Positions 1 through 7,116 of a DNA stretch of 35,457 bases are shown here, one piece after another (the stretch's first letter is position 1; every line of letters begins with the position of its first letter). The notes below the pieces were generated by a model that was given only the letters and a program-made list of their open reading frames with translations, did no database searches and was not told the DNA's origin. The translations under genes and the position numbers were made by a program. Origin of the DNA: Treponema sp. (GTDB taxonomy: Bacteria; Spirochaetota; Spirochaetia; Treponematales; Treponemataceae); contig JAFLSR010000024.1 of assembly GCA_022510845.1 (NCBI GenBank), forward strand, positions 1 through 35,457, read 5' to 3'.

Positions 1-242
1 CCGAATATGAGCGAGTACAGCCCGCTCTCGTTGATGAGGACTGGGGCTGTGCCGTTGACGGTGAACGATTCGTTCACCGTCCTGTCCTCGTCATCCACGT
101 GGTCGCGCACTGCTTTCTGCGGATTCGTGTATTCCAACGCAGTCGCCACATCCTTTCCCACGAACCACGGCTCGCCGTCAACGTCCACCGTCCTCACCAT
201 CGCCTCGTCATAGGCGAAAATCTGCATCTTGCTCTTGTCCAT
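1..242 (-). CDS. Phage-type antirepressor, BRO-N domain (partial, C-terminus outside window)
   Basis: Reading leftward from the ATG at 242 the frame stays open to the window edge (about 80 codons). The visible part is a BRO/Bro-N domain: it begins MDKSKMQIFAYDEAMVRTV, continues with the family's WFVGKDVATALEY stretch and an NPQKAVRDHVDDEDR stretch, and reaches GLYSLIF at the edge. BRO-N proteins are DNA-binding antirepressors of prophages and mobile elements. A GAGGGGAG ribosome-binding site lies just upstream, and the stop of the preceding gene is 1 nt from this start, so the two are one transcript. The C-terminal domain, which would tell the subtype (KilAC, ANT and so on), is not in the window. 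Confidence 0.85.
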   Translation of the reverse strand, partial: MDKSKMQIFAYDEAMVRTVDVDGEPWFVGKDVATALEYTNPQKAVRDHVDDEDRTVNESFTVNGTAPVLINESGLYSLIF

Positions 243-243
243 C

Positions 244-474
244 TCAAACTCCCCTCGCGCACACGGCATCCTTGATGTCGCTCGCCCAGCTGTTGAGCAG
301 GAAGCCCGCCGTAGCCATCGTGTCCGGCTGGAGCACCTCCTCGTGCTTGCCGATGTTCAGGAACAAGTCCGCCACCATGCGGATGTTGTCGCACACGCTG
401 TCCACAATGTTCTCCGCGTCAACCGAAATCCTGGGCGCGTTTAGCGTCGCGCCCGCACTGCCTGTCTGGTTCAT
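244..474 (-). CDS. Small hypothetical protein, first gene of antirepressor operon
   Basis: 76 residues, no family recognised. The ATG at 474 is preceded by an excellent AAGGAGG site at normal spacing, and the stop sits 1 nt from the start of the BRO-N antirepressor, so it is very likely real and co-transcribed with it. The sequence is soluble and mostly helical in appearance (SVCDNIRMVADLFLNIGK, followed by TAGFLLNSWASDIKDAVC), without membrane segment or signal peptide. Position suggests a phage or mobile-element accessory protein; this is inferred from context only. Confidence 0.65.
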   Translation of the reverse strand: MNQTGSAGATLNAPRISVDAENIVDSVCDNIRMVADLFLNIGKHEEVLQPDTMATAGFLLNSWASDIKDAVCARGV

Positions 475-504
475 GTTGAACCTCCTTCGTATTTATTTTC
501 CGGC

Positions 505-586
505 AAAAAAAGAGCCGGAAGTGCGCTAAGAGTCCTACGAAGAAAGACTCCCGGGGCCTCGCGGCTGCCCGACACTTCCGGCGGAT
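505..586 (-). ncRNA. Structured 5' leader / attenuator (or small RNA) of the antirepressor operon
   Basis: From a predicted start near 586 the RNA folds into a three-way junction. The closing stem is GCCGGAAGTG (582-573) with CACTTCCGGC (523-514), 10 perfect pairs. One arm is GGGC (570-567) with GCCC (557-554); the other is GAGTC (550-546) with GACTC (534-530). The closing stem is followed at once by TCTTTTTTT, the form of an intrinsic terminator. The 3' arm can instead pair with GCCGGAA (504-498), enclosing the U tract in a loop. The two folds exclude each other, as terminator and antiterminator do. The first gene's RBS follows at 490-484. No known riboswitch class is recognised. Confidence 0.55.
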
Positions 587-592
587 ACACGG

Positions 593-622
593 ATTGTAGC
601 CCGTTCCTTGCGTTTTTGGCAA
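593..622 (-). promoter_or_regulatory. Sigma70-type promoter of the antirepressor operon
   Basis: On the minus strand TTGCCA (622-617) and TACAAT (598-593) are 18 nt apart. The expected start near 586 lies 4 nt before the closing stem of the structured leader, which supports the leader being transcribed from here. Further upstream a stem GGGCAT (625-630)/ATGCCC (635-640) with an AAAA loop may end transcription arriving from elsewhere. Confidence 0.6.
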
Positions 623-760
623 GAGGGCATAAAAATGCCCGCAGGGTGTCGGCGCGGAGTCCCACTTCGTAATTTTTTCTTAGCGATATAACGATAGCAA
701 ACAATAGCGAAATATAGACAAAATTGTGAATGCTATATAGTTATATATTAAGTATATATA

Positions 761-774
761 ACATTATATAATGT
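761..774. repeat. Perfect 14-bp palindrome upstream of the 798-1001 gene
   Basis: ACATTATATAATGT is its own reverse complement and sits about 25 bp before the ATG of the following small gene, in a very A/T-rich stretch (720-790). It could be an operator, or it may just reflect base composition. The rest of 623-797 shows no other coding signal. Confidence 0.35.
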
Positions 775-797
775 GTTGGATTAGTTAGAAGATAATA

Positions 798-1001
798 ATG
801 ACACGAGAAGAATTTGAGACAAAGCGTACAGAAAATATCAACCGTCTCCATGAGATGCAGGCAGATTCAAGAAATCGTGCAGAGGAATGGGAGGGCAAGC
901 CGGGCAAAATTTCGGCAGTCATGCGTTTTTTAAACGGTGTTTTAGGCGGAATGGCAAAATCTGCGGAAAATCAAATTAAAAACGCGAAATACAAACAGTG
1001 A
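798..1001 (+). CDS. Small hypothetical charged protein
   Basis: 67 residues, no family recognised. The sequence is rich in Glu, Lys, Arg and Asn with an amphipathic helical start (TREEFETKRTENINRLHEMQ) and a short hydrophobic patch (AVMRFLNGVLGGMAKS) that could touch a membrane. The RBS is weak (AGAAG about 10 nt before ATG), and a 14-bp palindrome lies just upstream. Amino-acid composition looks like a real protein, not a shadow frame, and no competing frame is open on the other strand. It lies between phage-like genes and lptC, so it may be accessory. Confidence 0.5.
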   Translation: MTREEFETKRTENINRLHEMQADSRNRAEEWEGKPGKISAVMRFLNGVLGGMAKSAENQIKNAKYKQ

Positions 1002-1004
1002 GCA

Positions 1005-1172
1005 ATGTCATTATCCTTCCGAAAATGCGATTGGATACCATGCGGAGAATGCCCCCGCATTGCAGAAGCGCTGCCTGCGTTCGATGAATTCATTCTTATA
1101 GAAAAGCACCGATTAGAAAAATCAACTAAAACGAAGGCCCTGTCTCATCTGATTCCTCATCCTCGCCAGTGA
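1005..1172 (+). CDS. Possible tiny Cys-containing protein, convergent with lptC
   Basis: 55 codons beginning 3 nt after the stop of the 798-1001 gene. It has three cysteines in the first 16 residues (RKCDWIPCGECPR) and then a charged stretch. The last 47 bases overlap the 3' end of the convergent lptC gene. No RBS of its own is seen, so translation would have to be coupled to the gene before it. The Cys pattern is suggestive but nothing further supports it; it could be chance. Confidence 0.25.
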   Translation: MSLSFRKCDWIPCGECPRIAEALPAFDEFILIEKHRLEKSTKTKALSHLIPHPRQ

Positions 1173-1692
1173 CAATTCTGCCCTCCACTGAATCCGCAAA
1201 GCTGAAGCGGCGGCTTATGCCGCTCGCGCTGAACCCGCGCCCGGAGATACTGATGTCATCGCGCGCTACCGTCGTAAAATCTTCCTTGCCGCTGGTGAGC
1301 TGCTCCGTCTTGCCGCTGTAGCGCAGCCTTTCCGAGCGGATTTCCATAGCGCCCTGCACATCTTTCAGCACAATGTCGTCAAACAGCGCGTAGTCGTTGC
1401 TGTCCATGTCCGCGCTCAGCGTGCCGCAACTGCCTTCCGCCTGCAGCTCGCCATTGTCGCTCCAGCTGAAAAAGCGCACGCCGTTGCAATACACCGCAGG
1501 GTCATTCTTGTACCGCTCAAAGCGCCGCGCCAGCAAAAGGCTTTTTCGCGTGCCACCATCATAACGCGAGAACGCGCCGTTCGTAAACGAGAACTCGGGC
1601 ACCCTTTCTTCCGCAGAAGAATCCTGCCTGTAATCAAGCGTGCAGGCACAGAAAAGGCAGAGAAAAACACTGAGCGCGCAACGACACCTCAT
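1126..1692 (-). CDS. lptC: LptC-like lipid/LPS export periplasmic protein, probable lipoprotein
   Basis: 188 residues. After a short hydrophobic signal with a relaxed lipobox (CALSVFLCLFCACTL) the protein has the LptC layout: ELSFTNGAFSRYDG-like opening, then an alternation of LQAEGS, DSNDYALFDDIVLKDVQG and GRGFSASG strands, as in the LptC/OstA beta-jellyroll that carries lipid between the inner-membrane LptBFG complex and LptA. I use the ATG at 1692; an upstream in-frame ATG (1755) would put 21 non-signal residues ahead of the signal peptide. No lptA or lptB neighbour is seen. Most treponemes lack classical LPS, so the cargo may be another lipid or glycolipid. The promoter places transcription almost at the ATG. 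Confidence 0.7.
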   Translation of the reverse strand: MRCRCALSVFLCLFCACTLDYRQDSSAEERVPEFSFTNGAFSRYDGGTRKSLLLARRFERYKNDPAVYCNGVRFFSWSDNGELQAEGSCGTLSADMDSNDYALFDDIVLKDVQGAMEIRSERLRYSGKTEQLTSGKEDFTTVARDDISISGRGFSASGISRRFSFADSVEGRIVTGEDEESDETGPSF

Positions 1693-1698
1693 ACCGCA

Positions 1699-1704
1699 AT
1701 CATA
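1699..1704 (-). promoter_or_regulatory. Extended -10 of lptC
   Basis: TGT-TATGAT on the minus strand ends 6 nt before the ATG at 1692, so transcription should start at or next to the start codon and no RBS is present. No convincing -35 is seen. Confidence 0.45.
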
Positions 1705-1756
1705 ACAAAATGCAGATGATTGCGCCAGTGACTTTTGAGGCTGTCCGAAAATCATA

Positions 1757-1786
1757 TTGCAACTCGCTCATAAAAAATGATATAAT
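1757..1786 (+). promoter_or_regulatory. Promoter of the polymer operon, probably leaderless
   Basis: TTGCAA (1757-1762), an 18-nt spacer, then TGA-TATAAT (1778-1786). The -10 ends 8 nt before the ATG at 1795 and 2 nt before a GTG at 1789. No Shine-Dalgarno sequence fits either codon, so a leaderless mRNA starting at the ATG is expected. Confidence 0.6.
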
Positions 1787-1794
1787 ATGTGAAA

Positions 1795-4506
1795 ATGCTG
1801 TACAATATGATCATCAGCCCAATTGAAACGGTTGTCGATTGGGTGTTTTTGTTCACAATAAACAAAGTCGAGTCTGTCGGTGTGATTGGAGCTGTGTTCG
1901 GGGTAAGCCTAGTCATAAATTTTCTTGCGCTCCCGTTATACAGCGTTGCCGATTCACTGCAGGAAAAAGAGAGGAACATAGCGAAATCGCTTGAATTTCG
2001 CGTTAAACGCATAAAGAAGGCATTCCGCAGAGACGAACAGTTCATGATGCTCTCCGAGTATTACCGCCAGAACAATTATCATCCCCTGTATGCGCTCAGA
2101 AGTTCTCTCTCGATTTTGATTGAGATTCCTTTTTTCATAGCTGCGTATCATTATCTGAGCCATAACGAGGTTTTAAGCGGAGCCTCATGGTGGATTTTCA
2201 GCGACCTCGGCTCTCCTGACGAGTTTTTTGCTGTTAAGATAGGCTCATTCTCTTTTGGCGTGCATATTCTTCCGATTCTGATGACGCTCATCAATTTCAT
2301 AAGCGGCGCGATTTACGCGAAAGACGCCCCTTTCAGGGAGAAAGCGCAGCTGTATTGTATTGCCGTGATTTTTCTCGCGCTCCTGTACAATGCTCCGAGC
2401 GGACTGGTCATTTATTGGATTCTCAACAATATTTTCTCGCTAGTCAAAAATATTGTCATGAAAACGCGGCACCCAATGCGGTTCCTGCACATAGTGGTCT
2501 GCTCAGTGCTCCTTTTGCTGACGGCGTATATCTGCTTAAAGCACGGTTCCCCTACGAAAAAAATTGCCATGGCACTGTTCTCCGCATTTATGATGCTTTT
2601 CCCGCTTCTGCGAGCTGTTCTGATGAAGTCTTTGCCGAGTGAAAAACTAGATGCCGTTCTGACTCCCCGCAATCTTCCGCTCCTTGTTTTCAGCGGACTG
2701 GCGCTTGCTCTTTTATGCGGCTTTACGCTTCCTGCCAGCGTCATTTCAACAAGCCCTGTGGAATTCTCTTTCTTAGGAAAAACAGCCTCCCCGACAAGCT
2801 ATGTATGGTCTAGTTTTTTTGTGTTTTTCGGCTTTTTTGTATTCTGGCCGCTCGCTGTCTACAAGATGTTCGGAGACAGAGTCCGAAGAATTTTGCCGGC
2901 TGTTTTTTTTGTGCTGCTTGTTTGTATGCTTGCGAATGTGTATGTCTTTGAATTTCCGTATGGAAACATGAGCGTGAATTTCACGCTGGATGATGAGCGC
3001 GTTCTCAAGAATGCCAGCCTTTTCTTTTCGCTTGTTCCGATTCTGCTGCTTTTCCTTGCAGCCCTGATTTTTCTTGCATTCGCGAGAATAAAAAAGCTGT
3101 GGATTCTGACGCTCGCCGTTTTTTCCGTCTGTCTTGCGCAAAGCGGAATAAGCATCATGAAAATATCGGCAATAAAAAAACAGTTCGCCGTTCATTCTGA
3201 GAACCGTGATAAATACGGAAAAGAAAGCCTTTCCGTGAATTCAGAAATCGAGCCTGTCTACCATTTGTCCAGAAACGGGAAAAATGTAATCGTCTTGTTC
3301 CTTGACAGGGCCATCAGCGCATTCTTCCCAAGAGCTGTCGAGCAGTTTCCGGAGCTGGGGACGCAGTTCAGCGGCTTTGTATACTATCCGAACACCATCA
3401 GTTTCTCGACGAACACGTCCCTTGCTGCACCAGCGATGATGGGCGGCTATGAATATACGCCCGCGGCAATGAACGCCCGCCCGAATGAATTCCTCCGCGA
3501 CAAGCACAATGAGTCCATGCTCGTTCTGCCGAAGCTTTTCTCGGACGCAGGCTTTGAGGTCACGGTCTCTGACCCGCCGTGGTCGAACTATGCTCATGAG
3601 GGTGATTTGACTCCGTTAGAGCCTTATGAGCATGTGAAGGCGCACAGCACGTTCGGAAAATATACCAGCCTGTACTTTGCCGAAATCGGTCTGAAGGGCG
3701 GCGAGTCCGTGGACAGGGCGGACAATGTATGCCGCAAGGAAATCCGCAATTTCTCCGTAATGCAGACCTTGTATCCTCCCCTGCGCTCAACGTTTTACCG
3801 CCTTTGCAGAGATAAAAATCAGCGGGATGACCGCACGTACTACAATATATTCTCAAGCCTGTATTTTCTGCGCGAGCAGACTGATTTTACCTCCGAGAGA
3901 AATGCATATCTTTTCATTGACAATGACGCTCCCCATGAGCCTCACGCGCTTTCAGATGATTATCTCCGTATTTCCGGCGAGAAGAAAAGCATCGAGGAGT
4001 CTCACTACGACGTGAATGCGGCATCGCTTTTTCAGGCGGCAAAGTATTTCGATTACCTCAGGGCAAATGATGCCTATGACAACACAAGAATCATCATAGT
4101 CTCCGACCACGGGCAAGGACTTGAGCTTGACCGCTTCAACCGCTTATCAAATCAGTTGGATGCCGCCCGTTATAATCCGCTTCTGCTTTTCAAGGATTTC
4201 GGCAGCACGGCGCCGCTCTCCACGGACCATGCATTCATGACGAACGCCGATGTCGTGTACCTTGCGAAAGAAGGCCTGCCAGTCTCAGATGAAAATCCTT
4301 TCACCCATAAGAAATTCGTGCCGCAGAAAGAGAACGGGGCTGACCTGTACCCTGTTGCGAACGGCGAGCACCATGCAGACCATCTGCTGAAGAAAAAGCA
4401 GTTTACCCTGGAGAGCGTGCGCGGCTACCATGTGCAGGAAAATATTTTCGATGAGAGAAACTGGATTCCTCTGACGGTATGGCAGCGTCAAGGCGGAGAA
4501 AAATGA
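1795..4506 (+). CDS. YidC/Oxa1-like domain fused to sulfatase-fold (alkaline phosphatase superfamily) transferase
   Basis: 903 residues from the ATG (a GTG 6 nt upstream would add two). Residues about 5-225 are a YidC/Oxa1/Alb3 domain with its amphipathic segment (KRIKKAFRRDEQFMML) and the signature APSGLVIYWILNNIFSL at about 200-217. Then come seven or so hydrophobic segments to about residue 460. From about 495 to 900 there is a sulfatase/alkaline-phosphatase fold: metal-site strand NVIVLFLDR, a likely nucleophile region STNTSLAAPAMMGG near 541, and SDHGQG near 775, as in LtaS, OpgB and phosphoethanolamine transferases. Such enzymes move glycerol-phosphate or ethanolamine-phosphate from phospholipids onto glycans on the outer face. 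The next gene overlaps by ATGA and makes glycerol-phosphate polymer, so a role in building or anchoring that polymer is inferred. Whether the YidC half inserts proteins is unknown. Confidence 0.85.
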   Translation: MLYNMIISPIETVVDWVFLFTINKVESVGVIGAVFGVSLVINFLALPLYSVADSLQEKERNIAKSLEFRVKRIKKAFRRDEQFMMLSEYYRQNNYHPLYALRSSLSILIEIPFFIAAYHYLSHNEVLSGASWWIFSDLGSPDEFFAVKIGSFSFGVHILPILMTLINFISGAIYAKDAPFREKAQLYCIAVIFLALLYNAPSGLVIYWILNNIFSLVKNIVMKTRHPMRFLHIVVCSVLLLLTAYICLKHGSPTKKIAMALFSAFMMLFPLLRAVLMKSLPSEKLDAVLTPRNLPLLVFSGLALALLCGFTLPASVISTSPVEFSFLGKTASPTSYVWSSFFVFFGFFVFWPLAVYKMFGDRVRRILPAVFFVLLVCMLANVYVFEFPYGNMSVNFTLDDERVLKNASLFFSLVPILLLFLAALIFLAFARIKKLWILTLAVFSVCLAQSGISIMKISAIKKQFAVHSENRDKYGKESLSVNSEIEPVYHLSRNGKNVIVLFLDRAISAFFPRAVEQFPELGTQFSGFVYYPNTISFSTNTSLAAPAMMGGYEYTPAAMNARPNEFLRDKHNESMLVLPKLFSDAGFEVTVSDPPWSNYAHEGDLTPLEPYEHVKAHSTFGKYTSLYFAEIGLKGGESVDRADNVCRKEIRNFSVMQTLYPPLRSTFYRLCRDKNQRDDRTYYNIFSSLYFLREQTDFTSERNAYLFIDNDAPHEPHALSDDYLRISGEKKSIEESHYDVNAASLFQAAKYFDYLRANDAYDNTRIIIVSDHGQGLELDRFNRLSNQLDAARYNPLLLFKDFGSTAPLSTDHAFMTNADVVYLAKEGLPVSDENPFTHKKFVPQKENGADLYPVANGEHHADHLLKKKQFTLESVRGYHVQENIFDERNWIPLTVWQRQGGEK

Positions 4507-5786
4507 ATATGTTGTTATACATCGACCCTGGCACGGGCAGCATGCTTTTCTCGCTTTTCATAGGGATTGCGGCGGCGGCCTCCTTCGGACTCCGCGCGCT
4601 TTTTATGAAGATTCGTTTTATGTTTTCTGTAAGGAAGGCAGAGGAAGAGAGAAATGAGCAAGCCGGTTTGTCCGATAGTGTATACCCCCCCCCATTAAAG
4701 CATGATGCGGGCATTCCGTTCGCGATTTTCTCAGACCACAAGCGATACTGGAATGTGTTCAAGCCGATTTGCGACGAGTTTGAAAAAAGGCAGATTCCGC
4801 TTGCCTATTACACGGCAAGCCACGACGACCCGGCTCTGACCGCCTCCTACCGCTTTGTCCGCACGGAGTTTCTGGGCGATGGCAACAGACCTTACGCGAA
4901 GCTGAACTTCCTGCGCGCTGATGTCCTGCTTTCCACGACACCTGGACTGGGCGTGTATCAATGGAAGCGCAGCAAAGATGTGAAATGCTATGTCCACATT
5001 CCTCATGCGGTAACTGACCTTGCCGGCTACAGGATGTTCGGCCTCGACCACTATGACAGCGTAATCGCGTCCGGGGAAAATCAGCTCGCTTCCATGCGGG
5101 AACTGGAGCGTCTGCGTCCGTCGATAAAAGCGAAGGAATTTGTTGTCGTCGGCTCGACATACCTTGACGCGATGAGGGCACGTCTTGAGACGCAGGGGAG
5201 GTCTGCTGCAAGCGAAAAGAGAACGCTGCTGGTCGCTCCGACATGGGGAAAAAGCGGCATACTCTCGCGTTTTGGCGAGAAACTGCTCTCGGCGCTTGCC
5301 GCGACCGATTTTGAGATTATAGTCCGGCCGCATCCTCAGTCTGCCGTGAGCGAGAAGGACATGCTTGAGGCATTGCAGAAAAAATTCAGTTCCTTTGAGT
5401 GGAATTACGACAATGACAATTTTGAGGTCTTAAGCCGCTCGGACATTATGATTACGGATTTCTCAGGCGTCATCTTTGACTACTCGCTCGTGTTTGACAA
5501 GCCCGTGATTTACGCGGACACCAGCTGCGACAGTCTTCCCTATGACGCGGACTGGCTTTCCGAACCGCTATGGGAGTTCACGGTGCTGCCGAAAATCGGC
5601 ATTGGGCTGAAAGAGGAGCAGTTCGGTCAGATAGAATCTGTTGTGGAGAAAGCCATGCGGAGCGGGCAGCTGAAAAGCGGCAGAGATTACGTCCGCTCGC
5701 AGGCATGGCAGAACCAGGGCGGCTCTGCCGTCAGCGCGGCGGATTTTCTGATTGCGAAACAAAAAAAAGTGGCAGAAGGGTATTGA
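4503..5786 (+). CDS. CDP-glycerol:polyglycerophosphate glycerophosphotransferase-like enzyme (TagB/TagF family)
   Basis: 427 residues. The start is set by the ATGA overlap with the previous stop and a GGCGGAG site. Residues about 5-35 are a membrane segment, then a linker, then the glycerophosphotransferase domain from about 70: HIPHAVTDLAGY (165-176), APTWGKSG (245-252), VRPHP (274-278) and SDIMITDFSGVIFDYS (313-328). The last two are hallmarks of the family, which adds glycerol- or ribitol-phosphate units from CDP-activated donors in the cytoplasm. The linker is encoded by nine C in a row (4685-4693, residues 61-64); a one-base slip would stop the protein before the catalytic domain. No tagD-like CDP-glycerol synthase lies in the window. 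Confidence 0.88.
   Translation: MNMLLYIDPGTGSMLFSLFIGIAAAASFGLRALFMKIRFMFSVRKAEEERNEQAGLSDSVYPPPLKHDAGIPFAIFSDHKRYWNVFKPICDEFEKRQIPLAYYTASHDDPALTASYRFVRTEFLGDGNRPYAKLNFLRADVLLSTTPGLGVYQWKRSKDVKCYVHIPHAVTDLAGYRMFGLDHYDSVIASGENQLASMRELERLRPSIKAKEFVVVGSTYLDAMRARLETQGRSAASEKRTLLVAPTWGKSGILSRFGEKLLSALAATDFEIIVRPHPQSAVSEKDMLEALQKKFSSFEWNYDNDNFEVLSRSDIMITDFSGVIFDYSLVFDKPVIYADTSCDSLPYDADWLSEPLWEFTVLPKIGIGLKEEQFGQIESVVEKAMRSGQLKSGRDYVRSQAWQNQGGSAVSAADFLIAKQKKVAEGY
4685..4693 (+). repeat. C9 homopolymer inside the glycerophosphotransferase gene
   Basis: Nine consecutive C, preceded by ATA, code for the Pro run between the membrane segment and the catalytic domain. Runs of this length in G/C are rare in coding DNA and are typical slipped-strand phase-variation sites. 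The gene is in frame at nine. Confidence 0.8.
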
Positions 5787-5787
5787 T

Positions 5788-7101
5788 ATGAACAGAAAAT
5801 TGAGGATTTCCTTGAAAATCGTGGTATTCGCAGCAGTTTTTTATGTGCTGTGTCTTGCCGTCGCTTTCCTACTTCGCGACGACCGCGGCTCTTATGGCCG
5901 CGTCCTCATGCACGAGCTGTACGAGCAGGACAACATCGACATCCTGTACTGCGGAGCGAGCCATGTCTCGCACGGAATCACGCCGAAAATCGCGGACAGG
6001 ATGAGCGGAAAAAACAATTTCTCAAGCGGAACTGCCGGTCAGAGCATAAAGGGAAGCTATGCCATTCTTCGGCAGACCGTAAAACTGTATGACATTGAGA
6101 AGGTCTTTCTTGAGATAGACTTTGCCGTGGCAACCCAGCCTGCGGCGAAAGACCGAACCGGCTTTAAAGCGGATTATCTTGTCTCAAAATACATCCGCGA
6201 CCCGGCGATAAAATGGAGCTACCTCTTCTCTATCTCATCGCCGAAATATTACATCAACACAATCCTCCCTATAGGCAAAGACAAATACATGACGTTCAAT
6301 CCGAAAGACCTCGCGTTCAGGGTGAAAAGTTTTATCGACGGCTCATATTTTCGATACGAGTACAGCGATGATGACGATGAGTACGACGGGAAAGGATGCC
6401 TGCTCGATTTGCGCCCTGTGAGAAACGGCACTTTCGTCAACTACAAAGAAGAGGGGCGCATTCTTGTGGAGGCGGTGAGCGACGACTGGAAGAGCACGGT
6501 GGACGACATCATCGCCCTCTGCAAGGAGAAGGGAATCGAGCTTATCTTCTACTCGCAGCCGTGCTCGGACTTTTACCTGCACGAGAAGGGCAACTACGAC
6601 GAGTATTACGCCTTCTGCAAGGAATTCACCTCGTCACGCGGCTTCGACTACTACGACTTCAACCTTGCAAAAGAAAAATACCAGAAGCTTGAGGACGAGG
6701 ATTTCCGTGATAACAACCACTTCTCCAAGCAGGGCGTGTACAAATGGACAAAGATTTTCTGCGACTATTTCTTCACCGGCGCGATTCCCAAGGACGATAT
6801 GTTCCACGCCTCCTACGCAGAGAAAATCGCCGCGCAGGAGGACAGGATTTACGGGCTGCATCTGCTTGCGAGCGATGACAAGAAGTCCATGACCATACGC
6901 CCCATCGTAAACCACGTGGACGAGTCGAGAATCACCTACGACGTGTTCATTGACGACGGGAACGGGGAGACGCTCCTTGCAGAAAGAACCTTTGACACAA
7001 AGATTCAGCTTCCGGCGGGAAAGAGCGGCACGGTGCGCGTCGTGAGCTATCTTGACGGCGCGAGGCAGAACGACTGCAAGACGCACTTCACTTCATTCTG
7101 A
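5788..7101 (+). CDS. Membrane-anchored SGNH/DltD-like acyl-transfer partner of MBOAT
   Basis: 437 residues. I choose the ATG at 5788 (AGAAGGG site 7 nt upstream; 1 nt after the previous stop) over the one at 5752. A single N-terminal anchor (about 8-28) puts the rest outside. Residues 51-61 (DILYCGASHVS) carry the SGNH block I with Ser58, and DNNHFSKQG (308-316) gives the Asp308-x-x-His311 of block V, as in DltD and AlgX/AlgJ. An acidic run DDDDEYD lies near 194-200. After residue 340 there is an extra beta-rich domain of about 95 residues (RITYDVFIDDGNGETLL) that DltD lacks. The following gene is its expected MBOAT partner, which supports extracytoplasmic acyl transfer to the polymer. Confidence 0.75.
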   Translation: MNRKLRISLKIVVFAAVFYVLCLAVAFLLRDDRGSYGRVLMHELYEQDNIDILYCGASHVSHGITPKIADRMSGKNNFSSGTAGQSIKGSYAILRQTVKLYDIEKVFLEIDFAVATQPAAKDRTGFKADYLVSKYIRDPAIKWSYLFSISSPKYYINTILPIGKDKYMTFNPKDLAFRVKSFIDGSYFRYEYSDDDDEYDGKGCLLDLRPVRNGTFVNYKEEGRILVEAVSDDWKSTVDDIIALCKEKGIELIFYSQPCSDFYLHEKGNYDEYYAFCKEFTSSRGFDYYDFNLAKEKYQKLEDEDFRDNNHFSKQGVYKWTKIFCDYFFTGAIPKDDMFHASYAEKIAAQEDRIYGLHLLASDDKKSMTIRPIVNHVDESRITYDVFIDDGNGETLLAERTFDTKIQLPAGKSGTVRVVSYLDGARQNDCKTHFTSF

Positions 7102-7116
7102 TTCCAAGGGGTTCTT

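Noticed and set aside
505..586. tRNA or tRNA-like gene
   Set aside because: The fold has a 10-bp closing stem and three arms, but no T-loop consensus, no anticodon-type loop of 7 and no CCA context.
2894..2912. T8 run in the YidC-sulfatase gene as a third phase-variation site
   Set aside because: A and T runs of this size are common in this DNA, and the run codes for normal Phe/Val membrane residues; the signal is not distinctive as the C9 runs are.
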